DNA of 44,928 bases from Pontiellaceae bacterium B1224 (GCA_029432815.1 JAROBA010000042.1:1-44928); one strand, 5' to 3'. Shown: positions 24,468-34,800, numbered from the stretch's first letter. Notes: generated from the sequence alone by a model not told the origin. Program-made: numbers and translations.

Positions 24468-25607
24468 ATGTTGTTTTATTTATCGTTATTGGATGGCTAT
24501 CTATCGGAGCTGCGTCTATTTCAATATATTTCCACCCGAACGATCGGGGCGGCCGCCACGGCCTTTGTCATTTCACTGATTTTCGCCCCCGCCCTGATCA
24601 ACCGCCTGCGCATCATTAACTTCGGAGACTTGGAGGAAGACGAGCGCGTGGGCGCTCTGGACAAGCGCAACAAGGTGGGCACGCCCACAATGGGCGGATT
24701 GCTGATTATTCTGGCAACTGTTGGATCTTCATTGCTGTGGGCCAAATCCTCGAATAAATATGTCTGGATGACGCTCAGCACTTTTGTGGTGATGGGCATG
24801 ATCGGTTTTGCCGACGACCTACTGAAGATAAGACGCCGCAACGGGTTGAGCGTAAAACTAAAATTTGTTCTGCAGCTGCTCTGGACCGTCATCATATTTG
24901 GAGTGCTGTGGGCCCTGCCCGAAACGAGGGAACGGCTTACGGACTTTATGGTGCCGTTTCTGAAAAATCCGCTTTTTCAGATGGCCCTGATTCCGGCTTT
25001 CATCTTTATGTTTCTGGTCCTCGTCGGTGCTTCCAATGCGGTCAACCTGACCGATGGTCTCGACGGCCTGGCCATTGGTTGCTCGAACTCGGTAGCCGCC
25101 GCCTATCTTGTGCTGACCTATGTGGCCTGTAATTGGAAGTTTGCCGGCTACCTGCAGATTCCTTTTGTGGATGGCAGCGGCGAATTGACCGTTTTTTGCG
25201 GAGCTTTAATTGGCGCCGGGTTTGGATTTCTTTGGTATAATTGTCATCCCGCCAAAATCTTTATGGGCGATACCGGATCGCTCGCCCTCGGCGGTGCCAT
25301 TGCCATGCTCGCCATCCTGATTAAACAGGAGTTGCTGCTTATAATCGTTGGCGGTGTTTTTGTGATGGAAGCCGCCAGTGTCGTGATTCAGAGCTCGTGG
25401 TTTAAATTTACCAAAAAGAAATACGGACAAGGACGGCGCGTTTTCAAATGTGCGCCGTTGCATCACCATTTTGAGTTTGTCGAAAAAGAACGGGCGATGG
25501 ATGAAAACCGTACCCCTGAACTGGTCGAAACCGTCATCGTAACCCGTTTCTGGATCCTCTCCATCATCTTCGCCCTCATCGGCATCGCAACCCTCAAACT
25601 GCGGTAG
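24468..25607 (+). CDS. mraY: Phospho-MurNAc-pentapeptide transferase MraY
   Basis: Encodes 379 residues with about ten membrane segments. Diagnostic stretches are present: GTPTMGGLLI, GFADDLLKI, NLTDGLDGLAIG, CHPAKIFMGDTGSLALGG and APLHHHFE, which hold the catalytic Asp and His residues of the polyprenyl-phosphate transferase family. It moves phospho-MurNAc-pentapeptide onto undecaprenyl phosphate to make lipid I. AAGGAG lies upstream within the 3' end of murF. The usual next gene, murD, is displaced by an AT-rich orphan gene. Confidence 0.96.
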   Translation: MLFYLSLLDGYLSELRLFQYISTRTIGAAATAFVISLIFAPALINRLRIINFGDLEEDERVGALDKRNKVGTPTMGGLLIILATVGSSLLWAKSSNKYVWMTLSTFVVMGMIGFADDLLKIRRRNGLSVKLKFVLQLLWTVIIFGVLWALPETRERLTDFMVPFLKNPLFQMALIPAFIFMFLVLVGASNAVNLTDGLDGLAIGCSNSVAAAYLVLTYVACNWKFAGYLQIPFVDGSGELTVFCGALIGAGFGFLWYNCHPAKIFMGDTGSLALGGAIAMLAILIKQELLLIIVGGVFVMEAASVVIQSSWFKFTKKKYGQGRRVFKCAPLHHHFEFVEKERAMDENRTPELVETVIVTRFWILSIIFALIGIATLKLR

Positions 25608-25714
25608 GTCGGCAGAAAAGAGCGAAAAAGAGAAAGGTTCTAACCACGGATGAATGCTGATGAAATGGATTCAGATAACCCATTTCTCAGCGAGTGTTCA
25701 ATTTTTTATGCGGT

Positions 25715-26749
25715 ATGAAAAAAATGAAAATTGCAGAAACTTTGATTATAGTATTCTTTGCCACTTTGCCATACGTCAGAGGTGAAGTTGAGTTCGATGT
25801 TCCGGATGAGATTTGGAAGTCGCTCTACTTTAAGCCGATTAATGAGCTGACAGTTGCTGCAGAACTTGCCCCACTTCAGGAAAAAACTATTGAGGGGCAA
25901 GATGGAGAGTTGCGTATTTGGAAGGGTTTCGGATTGTCGCATCTTAAAGGCTTAATAATAGAAAAAAGAAAAAACGGCTTTCTCGTTACATATTTACGCC
26001 AAAGCTATAATACTTCGAGAAAGACATTTGATGTCTCACAGAGCCTGATTGAACCTAAGATTCCCCCTAAAATGATATGGGAATGGCTTGAATCGGAGGG
26101 ACTGTTTCATATGCCTGACGATAGCAAGTTGGAGAGCGATGGTATTGGTGTTGTTGATGGGGTTAGTTATGTCTTCGAGTACCGAAACTATTCAGTATAC
26201 AGGACATTCAAATATGGGAATCCCGGATTGCATCTTCAAGACGAGGCGAAGCAGATATATCGCATGATGATGGTTTTGGAAAAAGAGTTTGGCATTGATT
26301 TTTATCAATCGACAGGTGCTTTGCCGGAATACGTGTCCGATGGTCAAGTCGTCTTAGTTAATAAGGGTGATGTGGTTGGTGCCTATCAGCTGTTTGGCCA
26401 AGAGATGTCATCGCCTGGGAATCCACATGGTTCGGCTCTTTTGAAATGGGCATATTGTTCTACAAACAGTGGGGTGCTAAATCTTAATAATTGTAAACAG
26501 GGTGATATTAAAATTTCAAATTCCGAGAAAATTGAGTTCGGTCCATTTTCATCAATCCGGTGGAGTATAAGGTCAGAAGGAAAAGGAAGGGTTTATTACC
26601 CCGATCCAGATGGAACGCTAAAGGGGGATCCTGGGAGAGAGTTCGTCGCCATAACAGATGAATATTCCATGGATGGAATTAATTGGTCTGATTCTAAGTG
26701 GAAATATAAAGCAACACATGTCGAGCTTCCGAAACTTCCTTGGGAGTAG
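25715..26749 (+). CDS. Hypothetical exported protein inserted between mraY and murD
   Basis: Encodes 344 residues. The start at 25715 is chosen because it opens a signal peptide (MKKMKIAETLIIVFFATLPYVRG); a GTG at 25694 is in frame but adds an unlikely lead. No good ribosome-binding site is visible. I recognise no family: the protein is mixed alpha/beta, with FDVPDEIWKSLYFKP near the mature N-terminus and a Cys pair (YCSTNSGVLNLNNC). Base composition is clearly more AT-rich and codon use rougher than in the flanking mur genes, and no palindrome copy occurs in it. A 107-bp spacer precedes it, with murD 6 bp after. This suggests a transferred gene lodged in the cluster; murD expression must pass through it. 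Confidence 0.65.
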   Translation: MKKMKIAETLIIVFFATLPYVRGEVEFDVPDEIWKSLYFKPINELTVAAELAPLQEKTIEGQDGELRIWKGFGLSHLKGLIIEKRKNGFLVTYLRQSYNTSRKTFDVSQSLIEPKIPPKMIWEWLESEGLFHMPDDSKLESDGIGVVDGVSYVFEYRNYSVYRTFKYGNPGLHLQDEAKQIYRMMMVLEKEFGIDFYQSTGALPEYVSDGQVVLVNKGDVVGAYQLFGQEMSSPGNPHGSALLKWAYCSTNSGVLNLNNCKQGDIKISNSEKIEFGPFSSIRWSIRSEGKGRVYYPDPDGTLKGDPGREFVAITDEYSMDGINWSDSKWKYKATHVELPKLPWE

Positions 26750-26755
26750 TGCATT

Positions 26756-28039
26756 ATGATGAAATATCAAACAGCACTCATTCTCGGGTACGGCCGGTCG
26801 GGCAGGGCAGCGGAAAAGCTGCTGCAGGCCGAGGGGTGTGTAACGGTTGTGGCTTCCAATGATCAGATGGACGATGCCGATTTTTTCCAAACATTGGAAA
26901 CCGCGGATTTTGACGTCTGTATTGTCAGTCCGGGTTTCGGACTTTCCAATCCTTGGATAACAGCGGTGCAGAAGGCCGGGCTTCCATTGCTTTCGGAGCT
27001 GGAGCTGGGATGGTCGCGGCACAATGGAAAAACCATTGCAGTGACCGGGTCGAATGGAAAAAGTACGGCGGTGAAGTGGATCTGCGAGAGTCTGATCAAG
27101 GATGGGAAAATGGCGGCGATCGGGGGGAATTACGGCATTCCGGCCTGTGAGGTGGTGGTGGAGCAACCGGATCTGCAGTGGTTGGTGCTGGAGGTGAGCT
27201 CGTTTCAGCTGGAAACGGTGCAGGAATTTCATGCCGATGTGGCATTGGTGCTGAATGTACTGCCCAATCATCTGGATCGGCACGAAACCATGGATTGCTA
27301 CCGCAGGATGAAAGCACGGATTTTCGGAATGAGCAAGCCGAGCAGGGTCTGTCTGGTTCCGGCGTCCCTGCGGGTCAGCTTTGAAGCCGACGCGGCGGGA
27401 AGCCGGAATTGGGTCACTTTCGGAGAAAACGGTGATTTTGAGTATCGGTCGGGCAAGGTGTTCCAAGGATTGGAACGTATCTTGAATCTTGAGGGAACGC
27501 TTTTCGATTCACCTGTAATCGGGGGGTGTACGGGTGCGGCAATGGCTGCTTTGGCGGCTTCGATTGATCTGTCTTTCACGGCTGTTGAGCGTGCGGCCCG
27601 TCAGTTTAAACCGTTGCGGCATCGGCTACAACGACTTGGCGAGGTGGCCGGGGTGGTTTTCGTGAACGACTCGAAGGCCACCAACCTCTCCGCCATGGCG
27701 GCAGCACTGGGGGCGTGCGGAAGCAATATCCATTTGATAGCAGGCGGTTTGCCGAAGGAGTCGGAATACACTTTTGTTAAAGAAATACTGGCAGAACGGG
27801 TAAGGACTCTATACCTTATTGGACAAGCATCTCAGGCGATGTTTGAGGCTTGGAACGAGGTTTGTCCGTGTGTGGTATGCGGGACACTTGAAGGAGCGTT
27901 CAGCAATGCTGTAAAGGCCGCCAGGATAGGGGATACCATTCTTCTTTCTCCCGGTTGTGCAAGCTTCGACCAGTTCGGCAGCTTTGAGGAACGTGGAGAA
28001 TGTTTCGAAAAGCTGTTCAATGGTGTGGAACATGCTTAA
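26756..28039 (+). CDS. murD: UDP-MurNAc-L-alanine:D-glutamate ligase MurD
   Basis: Encodes 427 residues. An N-terminal nucleotide-type domain (ILGYGRSGRAAEKLL), the ATP loop TGSNGKST (K102), the NHLDRHETMDCY stretch of the central domain, FVNDSKATNLSAMAAAL and LLSPGCASFDQFGSFEERGECF are all typical. It adds D-Glu as the second residue of the peptide stem. Two possible ATGs (26756, 26759) follow GGGAG. It contains two perfect palindromes and a near copy at 26944-26958 (LSNPW), so its own sequence looks native in contrast to the orphan gene before it. Confidence 0.95.
   Translation: MMKYQTALILGYGRSGRAAEKLLQAEGCVTVVASNDQMDDADFFQTLETADFDVCIVSPGFGLSNPWITAVQKAGLPLLSELELGWSRHNGKTIAVTGSNGKSTAVKWICESLIKDGKMAAIGGNYGIPACEVVVEQPDLQWLVLEVSSFQLETVQEFHADVALVLNVLPNHLDRHETMDCYRRMKARIFGMSKPSRVCLVPASLRVSFEADAAGSRNWVTFGENGDFEYRSGKVFQGLERILNLEGTLFDSPVIGGCTGAAMAALAASIDLSFTAVERAARQFKPLRHRLQRLGEVAGVVFVNDSKATNLSAMAAALGACGSNIHLIAGGLPKESEYTFVKEILAERVRTLYLIGQASQAMFEAWNEVCPCVVCGTLEGAFSNAVKAARIGDTILLSPGCASFDQFGSFEERGECFEKLFNGVEHA
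26885..26899. repeat. TTCCAR-N3-YTGGAA palindrome inside murD (1 of 2)
   Basis: TTCCAAACATTGGAA, read in the FQxLE frame (FFQTLET). Confidence 0.75.
27461..27475. repeat. TTCCAR-N3-YTGGAA palindrome inside murD (2 of 2)
   Basis: TTCCAAGGATTGGAA, read in the FQxLE frame (VFQGLER). Confidence 0.72.
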
Positions 28040-28102
28040 ATTAGGTGCTTCGTAAAAAAAGTGAAAAGTCGACCTGCGGGGCGCTGGAATAGGAGTTTTA
28101 AC

Positions 28103-29065
28103 ATGAAGATCAGATCAACAGTTTTTGCAATGCACGTTGCTGTATTGTGTGTATTTGCCCTCACGCAGGGTTGTGTCACCACCGAATCGCAGGGCAGTGG
28201 CCGCGGTGCCGGAGCCAGGCACAAAGGACCTTTTAAACATGAGCACAAAGGAAATAGCTCTGAAGTAGCCGAAGGCTCTGCAGTGGCAATGGACCCTTAT
28301 GGTGCATACGAAGATGACGGTGCGGCTGTCTATGAAGAAGCGATCATTTTCGAAAGTACTCCAACCGTTGAGCCAACCCCGGCCGCAACCTCTTACGGGC
28401 AGACGGAAATCTACATTGTTCAGAAGGGCGATATGCTTTCGCAACTGGCCGTTGACTTCGATACCACGACTGCAACGCTGGTTGAAATGAACGGACTTTC
28501 CAATCCCGACGTACTTTATGTGGGACAGGAGCTCAGTGTGCCGGCAGGACGCGGTGCTTCAAAAACCACTTCCAAACCGACCGGAACCGTCAAGAAGGGC
28601 GGAACCTACACCATTCAGAAGGGCGACACCCTGTCCGGTATTGCGGTGGCGGCCGGCGTAACGATCAACGATCTTCGTGACCTGAACGGAATTAAAGGCG
28701 ATAAGATCATGGCGGGCGAAGAGCTTAGTATTCCTTCATACGGAAAAGTGCCTTCTACCGGCCGTTCTTCCAACAAGACCACCACCACGAAGAAAACCGA
28801 AAAGACAGCTGAACCGCAACCGGCTGCTCCGGTTCCGGAACCAGCCCCGCTTTCATTCGATACAGCTGCTCCGGCTCCGATTTCGCCGGCAGCGCCCATG
28901 GAAGTTGAGATGGTCGTTGACGAAGTGATGTATCCCGGCGAAACCCTGGACGACAAAGCCCGTCAATACGGCGTCAGCAAATCTGAAATCATGCGCCTTA
29001 ACGGCATCACCAGCGAATCCCAGATCAAAGAAGGTCAGACCATTCGTATTCCGGTTGCTGAGTAA
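28103..29065 (+). CDS. Exported protein with three LysM domains, probable lipoprotein
   Basis: Encodes 320 residues; AGGAG (28091-28095) sets the start, and an earlier in-frame ATG at 28061 has none. The N-terminus is a signal peptide ending LTQGC, a loose lipobox with Cys as the likely lipidated residue. Three LysM repeats follow: near residues 108-155 (YIVQKGDMLSQLAVDF), 178-222 (YTIQKGDTLSGIAVAAG) and 273-319 (MYPGETLDDKARQYGVSK), joined by Pro/Ala/Thr-rich linkers. LysM binds GlcNAc-containing chains such as peptidoglycan. No hydrolase domain is present, so it may anchor or scaffold at the wall. Its place between murD and ftsW points to a role in division or wall growth. Confidence 0.82.
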   Translation: MKIRSTVFAMHVAVLCVFALTQGCVTTESQGSGRGAGARHKGPFKHEHKGNSSEVAEGSAVAMDPYGAYEDDGAAVYEEAIIFESTPTVEPTPAATSYGQTEIYIVQKGDMLSQLAVDFDTTTATLVEMNGLSNPDVLYVGQELSVPAGRGASKTTSKPTGTVKKGGTYTIQKGDTLSGIAVAAGVTINDLRDLNGIKGDKIMAGEELSIPSYGKVPSTGRSSNKTTTTKKTEKTAEPQPAAPVPEPAPLSFDTAAPAPISPAAPMEVEMVVDEVMYPGETLDDKARQYGVSKSEIMRLNGITSESQIKEGQTIRIPVAE

Positions 29066-29083
29066 TCCGATCGGCGGGAATCA

Positions 29084-30214
29084 ATGCGTAGAACGATTTC
29101 TCTGTTTATCGCCATTGTATTGATTCTCGTCACTCTCGGAATCCTCATTCTCGCGAGCGCCAGCTCGGCGAAATATGACAAAGATGCCTCCTATTTTGTA
29201 AGGCACCAGCTCACGTGGCTGGCGCTTGCGTTTTGTGCCTCCGCTTTTGCAGCGCGTTTCGATTATCGCCTTTACCAAAAGCTGGCCATACCGGTGGCGG
29301 TGATCTCCGTATGTCTGTTGGTACTGGTCCGCATTCCAGGCATCGGAACCATCATTAACGGCAGTTACCGTTGGTTGCGTATCGGCCCGATTACCATCCA
29401 ACCCTCGGAAATTTCCAAACTGTCGGTTATCATCCTGTTCTCCTGGTGGCTGGCCCGCAATCAACGGCGCATCGACGAATTGAAACGCGGTATTCTGATT
29501 CCTTTTGCCATGCTTGGCTGTTTTGCCGTCCTGCTGGTTATTGAGCCGGACTTCGGTACCACCATGCTGGTTTCCTCCGTGGCCGTTAGCATGATGTTCC
29601 TCGGCGGCGTCAGTGTGGCCCCGTTGCTGGTTACCGGTTTAGTCGGACTCCTGGGCGTTCTGGTGCTCATCTTTCATAACCCGGAACGCATGAGCCGTAT
29701 TCTCGCCTTCCTGGATCCTCAGAAATATGAGCAGGATAAGGCCTGGCAGCTGATCAACTCGTTGCGGGCTTTTGCCGGCGGGAATGTCGGTGGAGTGGGA
29801 TTCGGCAACAGCATGCAGAAATATCATTATCTGCCGGAAGCGCATACCGATTTCATTTTTCCCATTATAGGAGAAGAGCTGGGACTAATTGCATCACTGA
29901 TCGTGGTGCTGATGTATGTATTACTGTTTATCTTTGGCCTGCGCATTGCTCTGAGTGCCCGCGATGATTTCGGGCGGTTGCTGGCGTATGGTATTACCTT
30001 GATGATTACGATTCAGGCCCTGATCAATTTTGCGGTGGTCACCGGCTGCGTTCCAACCAAAGGGTTGGCATTGCCTTTCATCAGCTACGGAGGATCGAGT
30101 CTGGTGATTTCCGGCGTCATGATCGGGATTCTGGTGAACGTGGCCTATTCCAGTATGAAATCCCCCTCGAAAGCATCGGCGAATCCCTTTAAAGACCGGG
30201 CCAGAAAGGTGTGA
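29084..30214 (+). CDS. ftsW: SEDS-family peptidoglycan glycosyltransferase FtsW
   Basis: Encodes 376 residues with about ten membrane segments. SEDS signatures are present: GSYRWLRIGPITIQPSE, KLSVIILFSWWLA, EPDFGTTMLV, the periplasmic loop YHYLPEAHTDFIFPIIGEEL with its conserved Asp, and LPFISYGGSS near the C-terminus. It polymerises lipid II at the septum together with FtsI from this cluster. RodA is the alternative; the dcw location favours FtsW. It begins 18 bp after the LysM gene and is the last cell-wall gene in the window. Confidence 0.92.
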   Translation: MRRTISLFIAIVLILVTLGILILASASSAKYDKDASYFVRHQLTWLALAFCASAFAARFDYRLYQKLAIPVAVISVCLLVLVRIPGIGTIINGSYRWLRIGPITIQPSEISKLSVIILFSWWLARNQRRIDELKRGILIPFAMLGCFAVLLVIEPDFGTTMLVSSVAVSMMFLGGVSVAPLLVTGLVGLLGVLVLIFHNPERMSRILAFLDPQKYEQDKAWQLINSLRAFAGGNVGGVGFGNSMQKYHYLPEAHTDFIFPIIGEELGLIASLIVVLMYVLLFIFGLRIALSARDDFGRLLAYGITLMITIQALINFAVVTGCVPTKGLALPFISYGGSSLVISGVMIGILVNVAYSSMKSPSKASANPFKDRARKV

Positions 30215-30291
30215 CGTGATGCGTGATGTTTGAGGCGAGATTAAGACCTTCACGGCTCACGCTTCACTCATCAGGAAAACGGAGTTTTTTT

Positions 30292-31137
30292 ATGAACGAT
30301 CAATACGAATTATTAGATAGCGGAAATGGCCAAAAGCTGGAGCGCTATGGCGATATTATTCTCGACCGCCCGTGTGCTCAAGCCGTATGGGAGCCGCAGA
30401 ATTCCAGCCTTTGGAAAAATGCTACGGCGCGCTTCGACCGCGTCGGCGGCCTGAACTGGGAAGGGCGCGGTAAAGTTTCCAAACCCTGGAATGTGGAAAT
30501 TGCCGGAGTGACCATGAAACTGTCGGCGACCGATTTCGGGCACATTGGCGTTTTTCCGGAAACGCGCGCGCTTTGGAAATGGATCCGGGAAACGCTGGCC
30601 GAGCAGACGAAAGCAAAAGGTCGCACATTAAAGTTTCTCAACCTGTTTGCCTATTCTGGCGGTGCCACGCTGGCCGCTGCACAGGCGGGGTCCGAATGCT
30701 GCCATCTCGATGCCTCTAAAGGCATGGTCGACTGGGCCCGCGAAAATGCGGCACTCAACAGGCTGCAGGACGCACCCATCCGCTGGATTGTGGACGACGT
30801 GATTAAATTCCTGCGGCGCGAAGTGAAACGCGGAAATAAATATGATGGAATCCTGCTGGACCCACCATCGTTCGGGCGCGGGAAAAAGGGCGAGCTCTAT
30901 AAAATTGAGGATCAGCTGATGACAACACTCGATCTCGTGCATGAGGTGTTGAGTGACGATCCGGCATTTGTATTGCTCACCTCGCACACCCCCGGCTTTT
31001 CACCGATTGTGTTGAGCAATCTGCTGCGGCAATATCATCCAACCGGACGTTTTGAATGCGGTGAAATGCTGCTCACCGGAAAGCCGAATGTAAACCAACT
31101 CCCGAACGGCAACTGGGCGCGCTGGATTAATGATTAA
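30292..31137 (+). CDS. Class I SAM-dependent methyltransferase, RlmI/RlmK-like
   Basis: Encodes 281 residues. The ATG at 30292 follows CGGAG; an in-frame upstream start has weaker support. The Rossmann methyltransferase core has [18 protein letters not shown] (motif I), [19 protein letters not shown] (motif II) and the catalytic-loop type motif [12 protein letters not shown] (motif IV), a pattern found in 23S rRNA methyltransferases RlmI and RlmK-C. The N-terminal part ([21 protein letters not shown]) is the small lead-in domain of this group. It overlaps the pseudouridine synthase gene by 8 bp, consistent with a two-gene rRNA modification unit. The exact target base is not known. Confidence 0.85.
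   Translation: MNDQYELLDSGNGQKLERYGDIILDRPCAQAVWEPQNSSLWKNATARFDRVGGLNWEGRGKVSKPWNVEIAGVTMKLSATDFGHIGVFPETRALWKWIRETLAEQTKAKGRTLKFLNLFAYSGGATLAAAQAGSECCHLDASKGMVDWARENAALNRLQDAPIRWIVDDVIKFLRREVKRGNKYDGILLDPPSFGRGKKGELYKIEDQLMTTLDLVHEVLSDDPAFVLLTSHTPGFSPIVLSNLLRQYHPTGRFECGEMLLTGKPNVNQLPNGNWARWIND
30402..30416. repeat. TTCCAR-N3-YTGGAA palindrome inside the methyltransferase (1 of 2)
   Basis: TTCCAGCCTTTGGAA, read in the SxxWK frame (NSSLWKN). Confidence 0.7.
30477..30491. repeat. TTCCAR-N3-YTGGAA palindrome inside the methyltransferase (2 of 2)
   Basis: TTCCAAACCCTGGAA, read in the SxxWN frame (VSKPWNV), 60 bp after the previous copy. Confidence 0.7.
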
Positions 31138-31813
31138 CTATGTGGCATCTGAGCTGGATCCGTTGATTCTGTTTGCGGATAACCATTTGCTGGCGGTGAA
31201 CAAACCGGCCGGTTTGTTGACGCAGGACAGCGGGACCGGACTGCGCAACCTCGAGGACTGGGCGCGCGAATGGGTCCGGGTTGATAAAAATAAACCCGGC
31301 GATGTTTTCCTCAATGCCGTGCATCGGATTGATAAAGTCGTCAGTGGTGTCGTGCTTTTTGCCCGTACCAGCAAGGCGCTGACGCGTTTGAATGAAGACA
31401 TTCGTAAGCGCAACTGTAAAAAGATCTATCATTGTTTGGTGGAGGGTCAGTTGAAGAAACCGGCCGATACACTGGTGCATTGGATGACCCATGAAAATCA
31501 TCGGGCCCGCATCTGCAGGGAAGGGCAGAAGGGCGCGCAGCGAGCCGTCCTGAGCTATCGAAAACTTCCAGACATTGGAAAGTTCCAATGTCTGGAAATT
31601 AATCTGGAAACCGGGCGCTATCATCAGATCCGCGCACAGCTTGCCGCCATGGGGAACCCGATTGCCGGGGATGAAAAATACGGTGCCCGGCAAAAATCTA
31701 AATCAGGTGATATCGCGCTACACAGCCGAGAACTTTACATCACACACCCGACGCTGAAAGAACCGATTAAAATTGAGGCCCCGTATCCGGCCAACTCGCC
31801 GTGGTGGTTCTAA
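31130..31813 (+). CDS. RluA-family pseudouridine synthase
   Basis: Encodes 227 residues, the short form without an S4 domain. [19 protein letters not shown] opens the catalytic domain. [20 protein letters not shown] carries the catalytic Asp (usual family form HRLDxxTSG), and [27 protein letters not shown] is the RNA-binding core, with Tyr in place of the usual Thr in GRTHQIR. It isomerises uridine to pseudouridine in rRNA or tRNA. The start overlaps the methyltransferase stop. It contains two palindromes as an inverted pair (31566-31597) just before the HQIR motif. A broken second copy of its 3' end lies 4.8 kb downstream. Confidence 0.9.
   Translation: MINYVASELDPLILFADNHLLAVNKPAGLLTQDSGTGLRNLEDWAREWVRVDKNKPGDVFLNAVHRIDKVVSGVVLFARTSKALTRLNEDIRKRNCKKIYHCLVEGQLKKPADTLVHWMTHENHRARICREGQKGAQRAVLSYRKLPDIGKFQCLEINLETGRYHQIRAQLAAMGNPIAGDEKYGARQKSKSGDIALHSRELYITHPTLKEPIKIEAPYPANSPWWF
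31566..31580. repeat. TTCCAR-N3-YTGGAA palindrome, left half of inverted pair in the pseudouridine synthase
   Basis: TTCCAGACATTGGAA, read in the PxxGK frame (LPDIGKF). Confidence 0.8.
31583..31597. repeat. TTCCAR-N3-YTGGAA palindrome, right half of inverted pair
   Basis: TTCCAATGTCTGGAA, exact reverse complement of the copy 2 bp upstream; read in the FQxLE frame (KFQCLEI). Confidence 0.8.
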
Positions 31814-31824
31814 TTGCAGAGCGT

Positions 31825-34800
31825 CTATTCTGCCTGTTCAACACTCACATCGTAGAACCCTTGGTCATTCACGGAGTGCACGGTGTCGGTATAGCTGTCC
31901 TGCGGATAGGCAATGCCGGTTTTTAGATGTTGGAATTCTTCATCGAGCTGCGGTGCCCAGCGCACACCATAGATCCGATTGCTGATGGCATCCCAACTGA
32001 TGATATAATGTGAATTTTCAACGATCTGATTGGATGCCAGCGTGACGGCAAAGCGGGAGTTCGAATTTGTGGGATTTGTGCCACTGATGTATTCATCAAA
32101 GTTCGATTGCCCATCGAGATCAAAATCGTTACCGGGTTCTCCGTCGGGATTGTTTATGGAGTTGAAATAGGAAATTTCCCAGGCGTCGTCTATGCCGTCC
32201 TGATCGTTATCGACAATCGGACTTGAAGCTGCATCCGCAACACCGGGCGAGCCTCCGACCGAACTGCTCTTGCGCCAGTTGGCCACGTCGTTTCCGTAAG
32301 CAGTAAAACTGATTCGTTCAAGAGAATGTCCCGTTCCGTCTGCTTCGGTCGGCCACGGCGCAACGTCGTCATATGTGATACGATCGATGATCACATAAGG
32401 TACATCTCCCGCATATGGGCCCGTTTGCACGGGTTCGTCCGGTGCGCGGAGAGTGATGCTCTCGCCGCCATTGTCCAGTTTTCCCGTGTAGCTGAAGATC
32501 TGAATACTGGCTGGAATGCTGTAGGTGGACCGGAATGCTTCGGGTGTAATCGTATCTCGAACTAACAGCAAGACCCCGCCAGCACCGAGGGAAATGCTAT
32601 CCTCCGGGAATTGGAAGTCGATACCGCCGACTTTCCAGACATTGGAAGGATTATATATTTCGAACAGCGGCACACTGCTTTCCGATGTGTTCAGTAACTC
32701 AATATATTCGTGCCCGTTAGCAGCCGGGTTATACATAATCTCGGAAACGACGACCGGGCCGACAACAGGATCCGTATTGGCAGCCATGGGACTGAATGAT
32801 TTTAGAGAAGGGAACTGTTCCTCGCCCAGGCTGGTTACATGGCGCCCGAAGCTGATTCCGTTGTAGGCCCCCTCGAAACTGAAGCCGTGGCTGTAGCCGA
32901 GTGTTGGGGAAAACAGGTGTACCTCTTCCCCGGTTGCACTGAGAGAAAAGGCAGAACCAAATTCGTCATCGGCAAATTCCAGTATGGAGGAAACATAGTG
33001 ACCTTCATAAAAAACCTGATATCCATTGGGTTGAATAACGGTGCCGGCCGGTATGGCCCATTTCTGTGGCAAATCGTGATCATCCGTCAGATACCATCCT
33101 CCAAGGTCTACCGGCTGGCTGCCGGGATTGTACAGCTCGATTGTATCGCGCTGGGGTTCGTCGGTATGTGTGAGCACTTCGTTTACTTTCACGTTGGCGA
33201 GTCCGGGGATTGGATCGTCGGATCCCGGAGAACCGTTTGCTGTTGCCGAAGCACGCCATGCTTCAGTGATGTCCTGACTGCCCGAAGGGTTGGCGTTGGT
33301 TGGAGTCAGCGAAAATCCGTAGCCATCGGCTGGCAGGGGCCAAGGGGTGCTGTCGCCATACTCTACGGAAGTTATGACATCAAAGAAGAGGGCTTTTGCT
33401 CCTTGAGGTTCGGGGGAGAGTGATTCCTCTACATAAACAGTATTACCCTGTACCGACTGGATCGTGAAGATCCGGTTGTTGCCGTAGTGGCCGGAAAGGC
33501 TGATCTGCATTCTGTCGCCCGCACCGATTCCGGGAGGTATGCTCTGAAGGGTGACGGCCCCGATGCCTTCGCTTGTCGTTTCCATACTAAATATATCGTG
33601 ACGTATGCGTGTGCCCAAGGCCAGTTCCACCCGTTCTCCCGAGTTATCGAGCTTGCTGGCGGGGTAATCACCATCCGGTGTTATGGCAGGATAGCGCTGC
33701 GCAAAGTCCACTGGGTTTCGGGCCAGGACCGCGAAACCGCCGGGGGCGAGTGTTGCTCCGTCGGGAAAGGTGTAATTAATGCCGCGCGTAAACGTGACGC
33801 CACTGAGCGGAAGCATATTTTCTCCGGTATTCTTGATTTCCACAAACTCATATCGGTCACCTGCATATAGAAAGTCACAAGTTATGCTGCCGGAACTTTC
33901 GTCGGTCAGCGGCTCCGTCAACAGCACCTTCTTTGTTCTGGTTTGGCCGATACTTCCTTCGTAGATCACCTTTCTGATCGTGAACGTGCCATTGTTGTCA
34001 GGATTGCTTGCGCCGCTGATAACGACTTTATCCTCTCCGGTGAGGACATCGGGCAGGGTGTCGGAAAACACAAGCAACGCGCGGTTGGCGTAGCTCGGGT
34101 CGATGGACCCGGCATCACCCATAATAGACGATACGGTCGCGCCTTCCTCCATGAGTGCATCCTGTGGATGGTACATGATTTCAGTGATCTTGAGATTGCT
34201 CCAGTCCCGTTCAACGAAAAAAAGAGTCTCGTGCAACGCACTCCAGACATCGCCCTCGAGCGTACGGGCCTTGACGCAAGTGGTTTCATTAAGAGGGATG
34301 GTTGTTCCTGTTCCGGCACTGATTCCCTGGGCGGCACCTCCTTCTGCACGAGGGTCGGTTCCGTCGAGGGTGTAGTAGATGGTTCCCGCAGCACCATCGC
34401 GTTCGATGGAAAGACTGAAGCCGTTGGAAACCTCCGCGCGCGCAACGTCGATGGTGGCGCCACTGTCTTTAAAAAGCGGCGGATTGACCGCAGGATACTT
34501 ACCATCGGCAATGAGCGCTGCAATAAGCCGGTCGGCCTTGCCGATCGTTCCGGCGGCTACGGCCGCACGCGCAGATGCCCATTCATTATCTCTTGTGCGC
34601 GGGGGTTCGATTCGCTCGTCGCCCCACCTTGCTGACTCAGATATTATGGCTGTATAAATCGAATCGCACAACGTGTTCCATCGTTCAAGCACATGGTCAT
34701 CAGTCAAGGCGCCTCCATTGAAACAGGCCTTATAAGCGCGATCAGCAAAGTTTATCCGGTATTCGGCGTTGTTGTTCCACATGTTGTCGAACCCTGCGCA

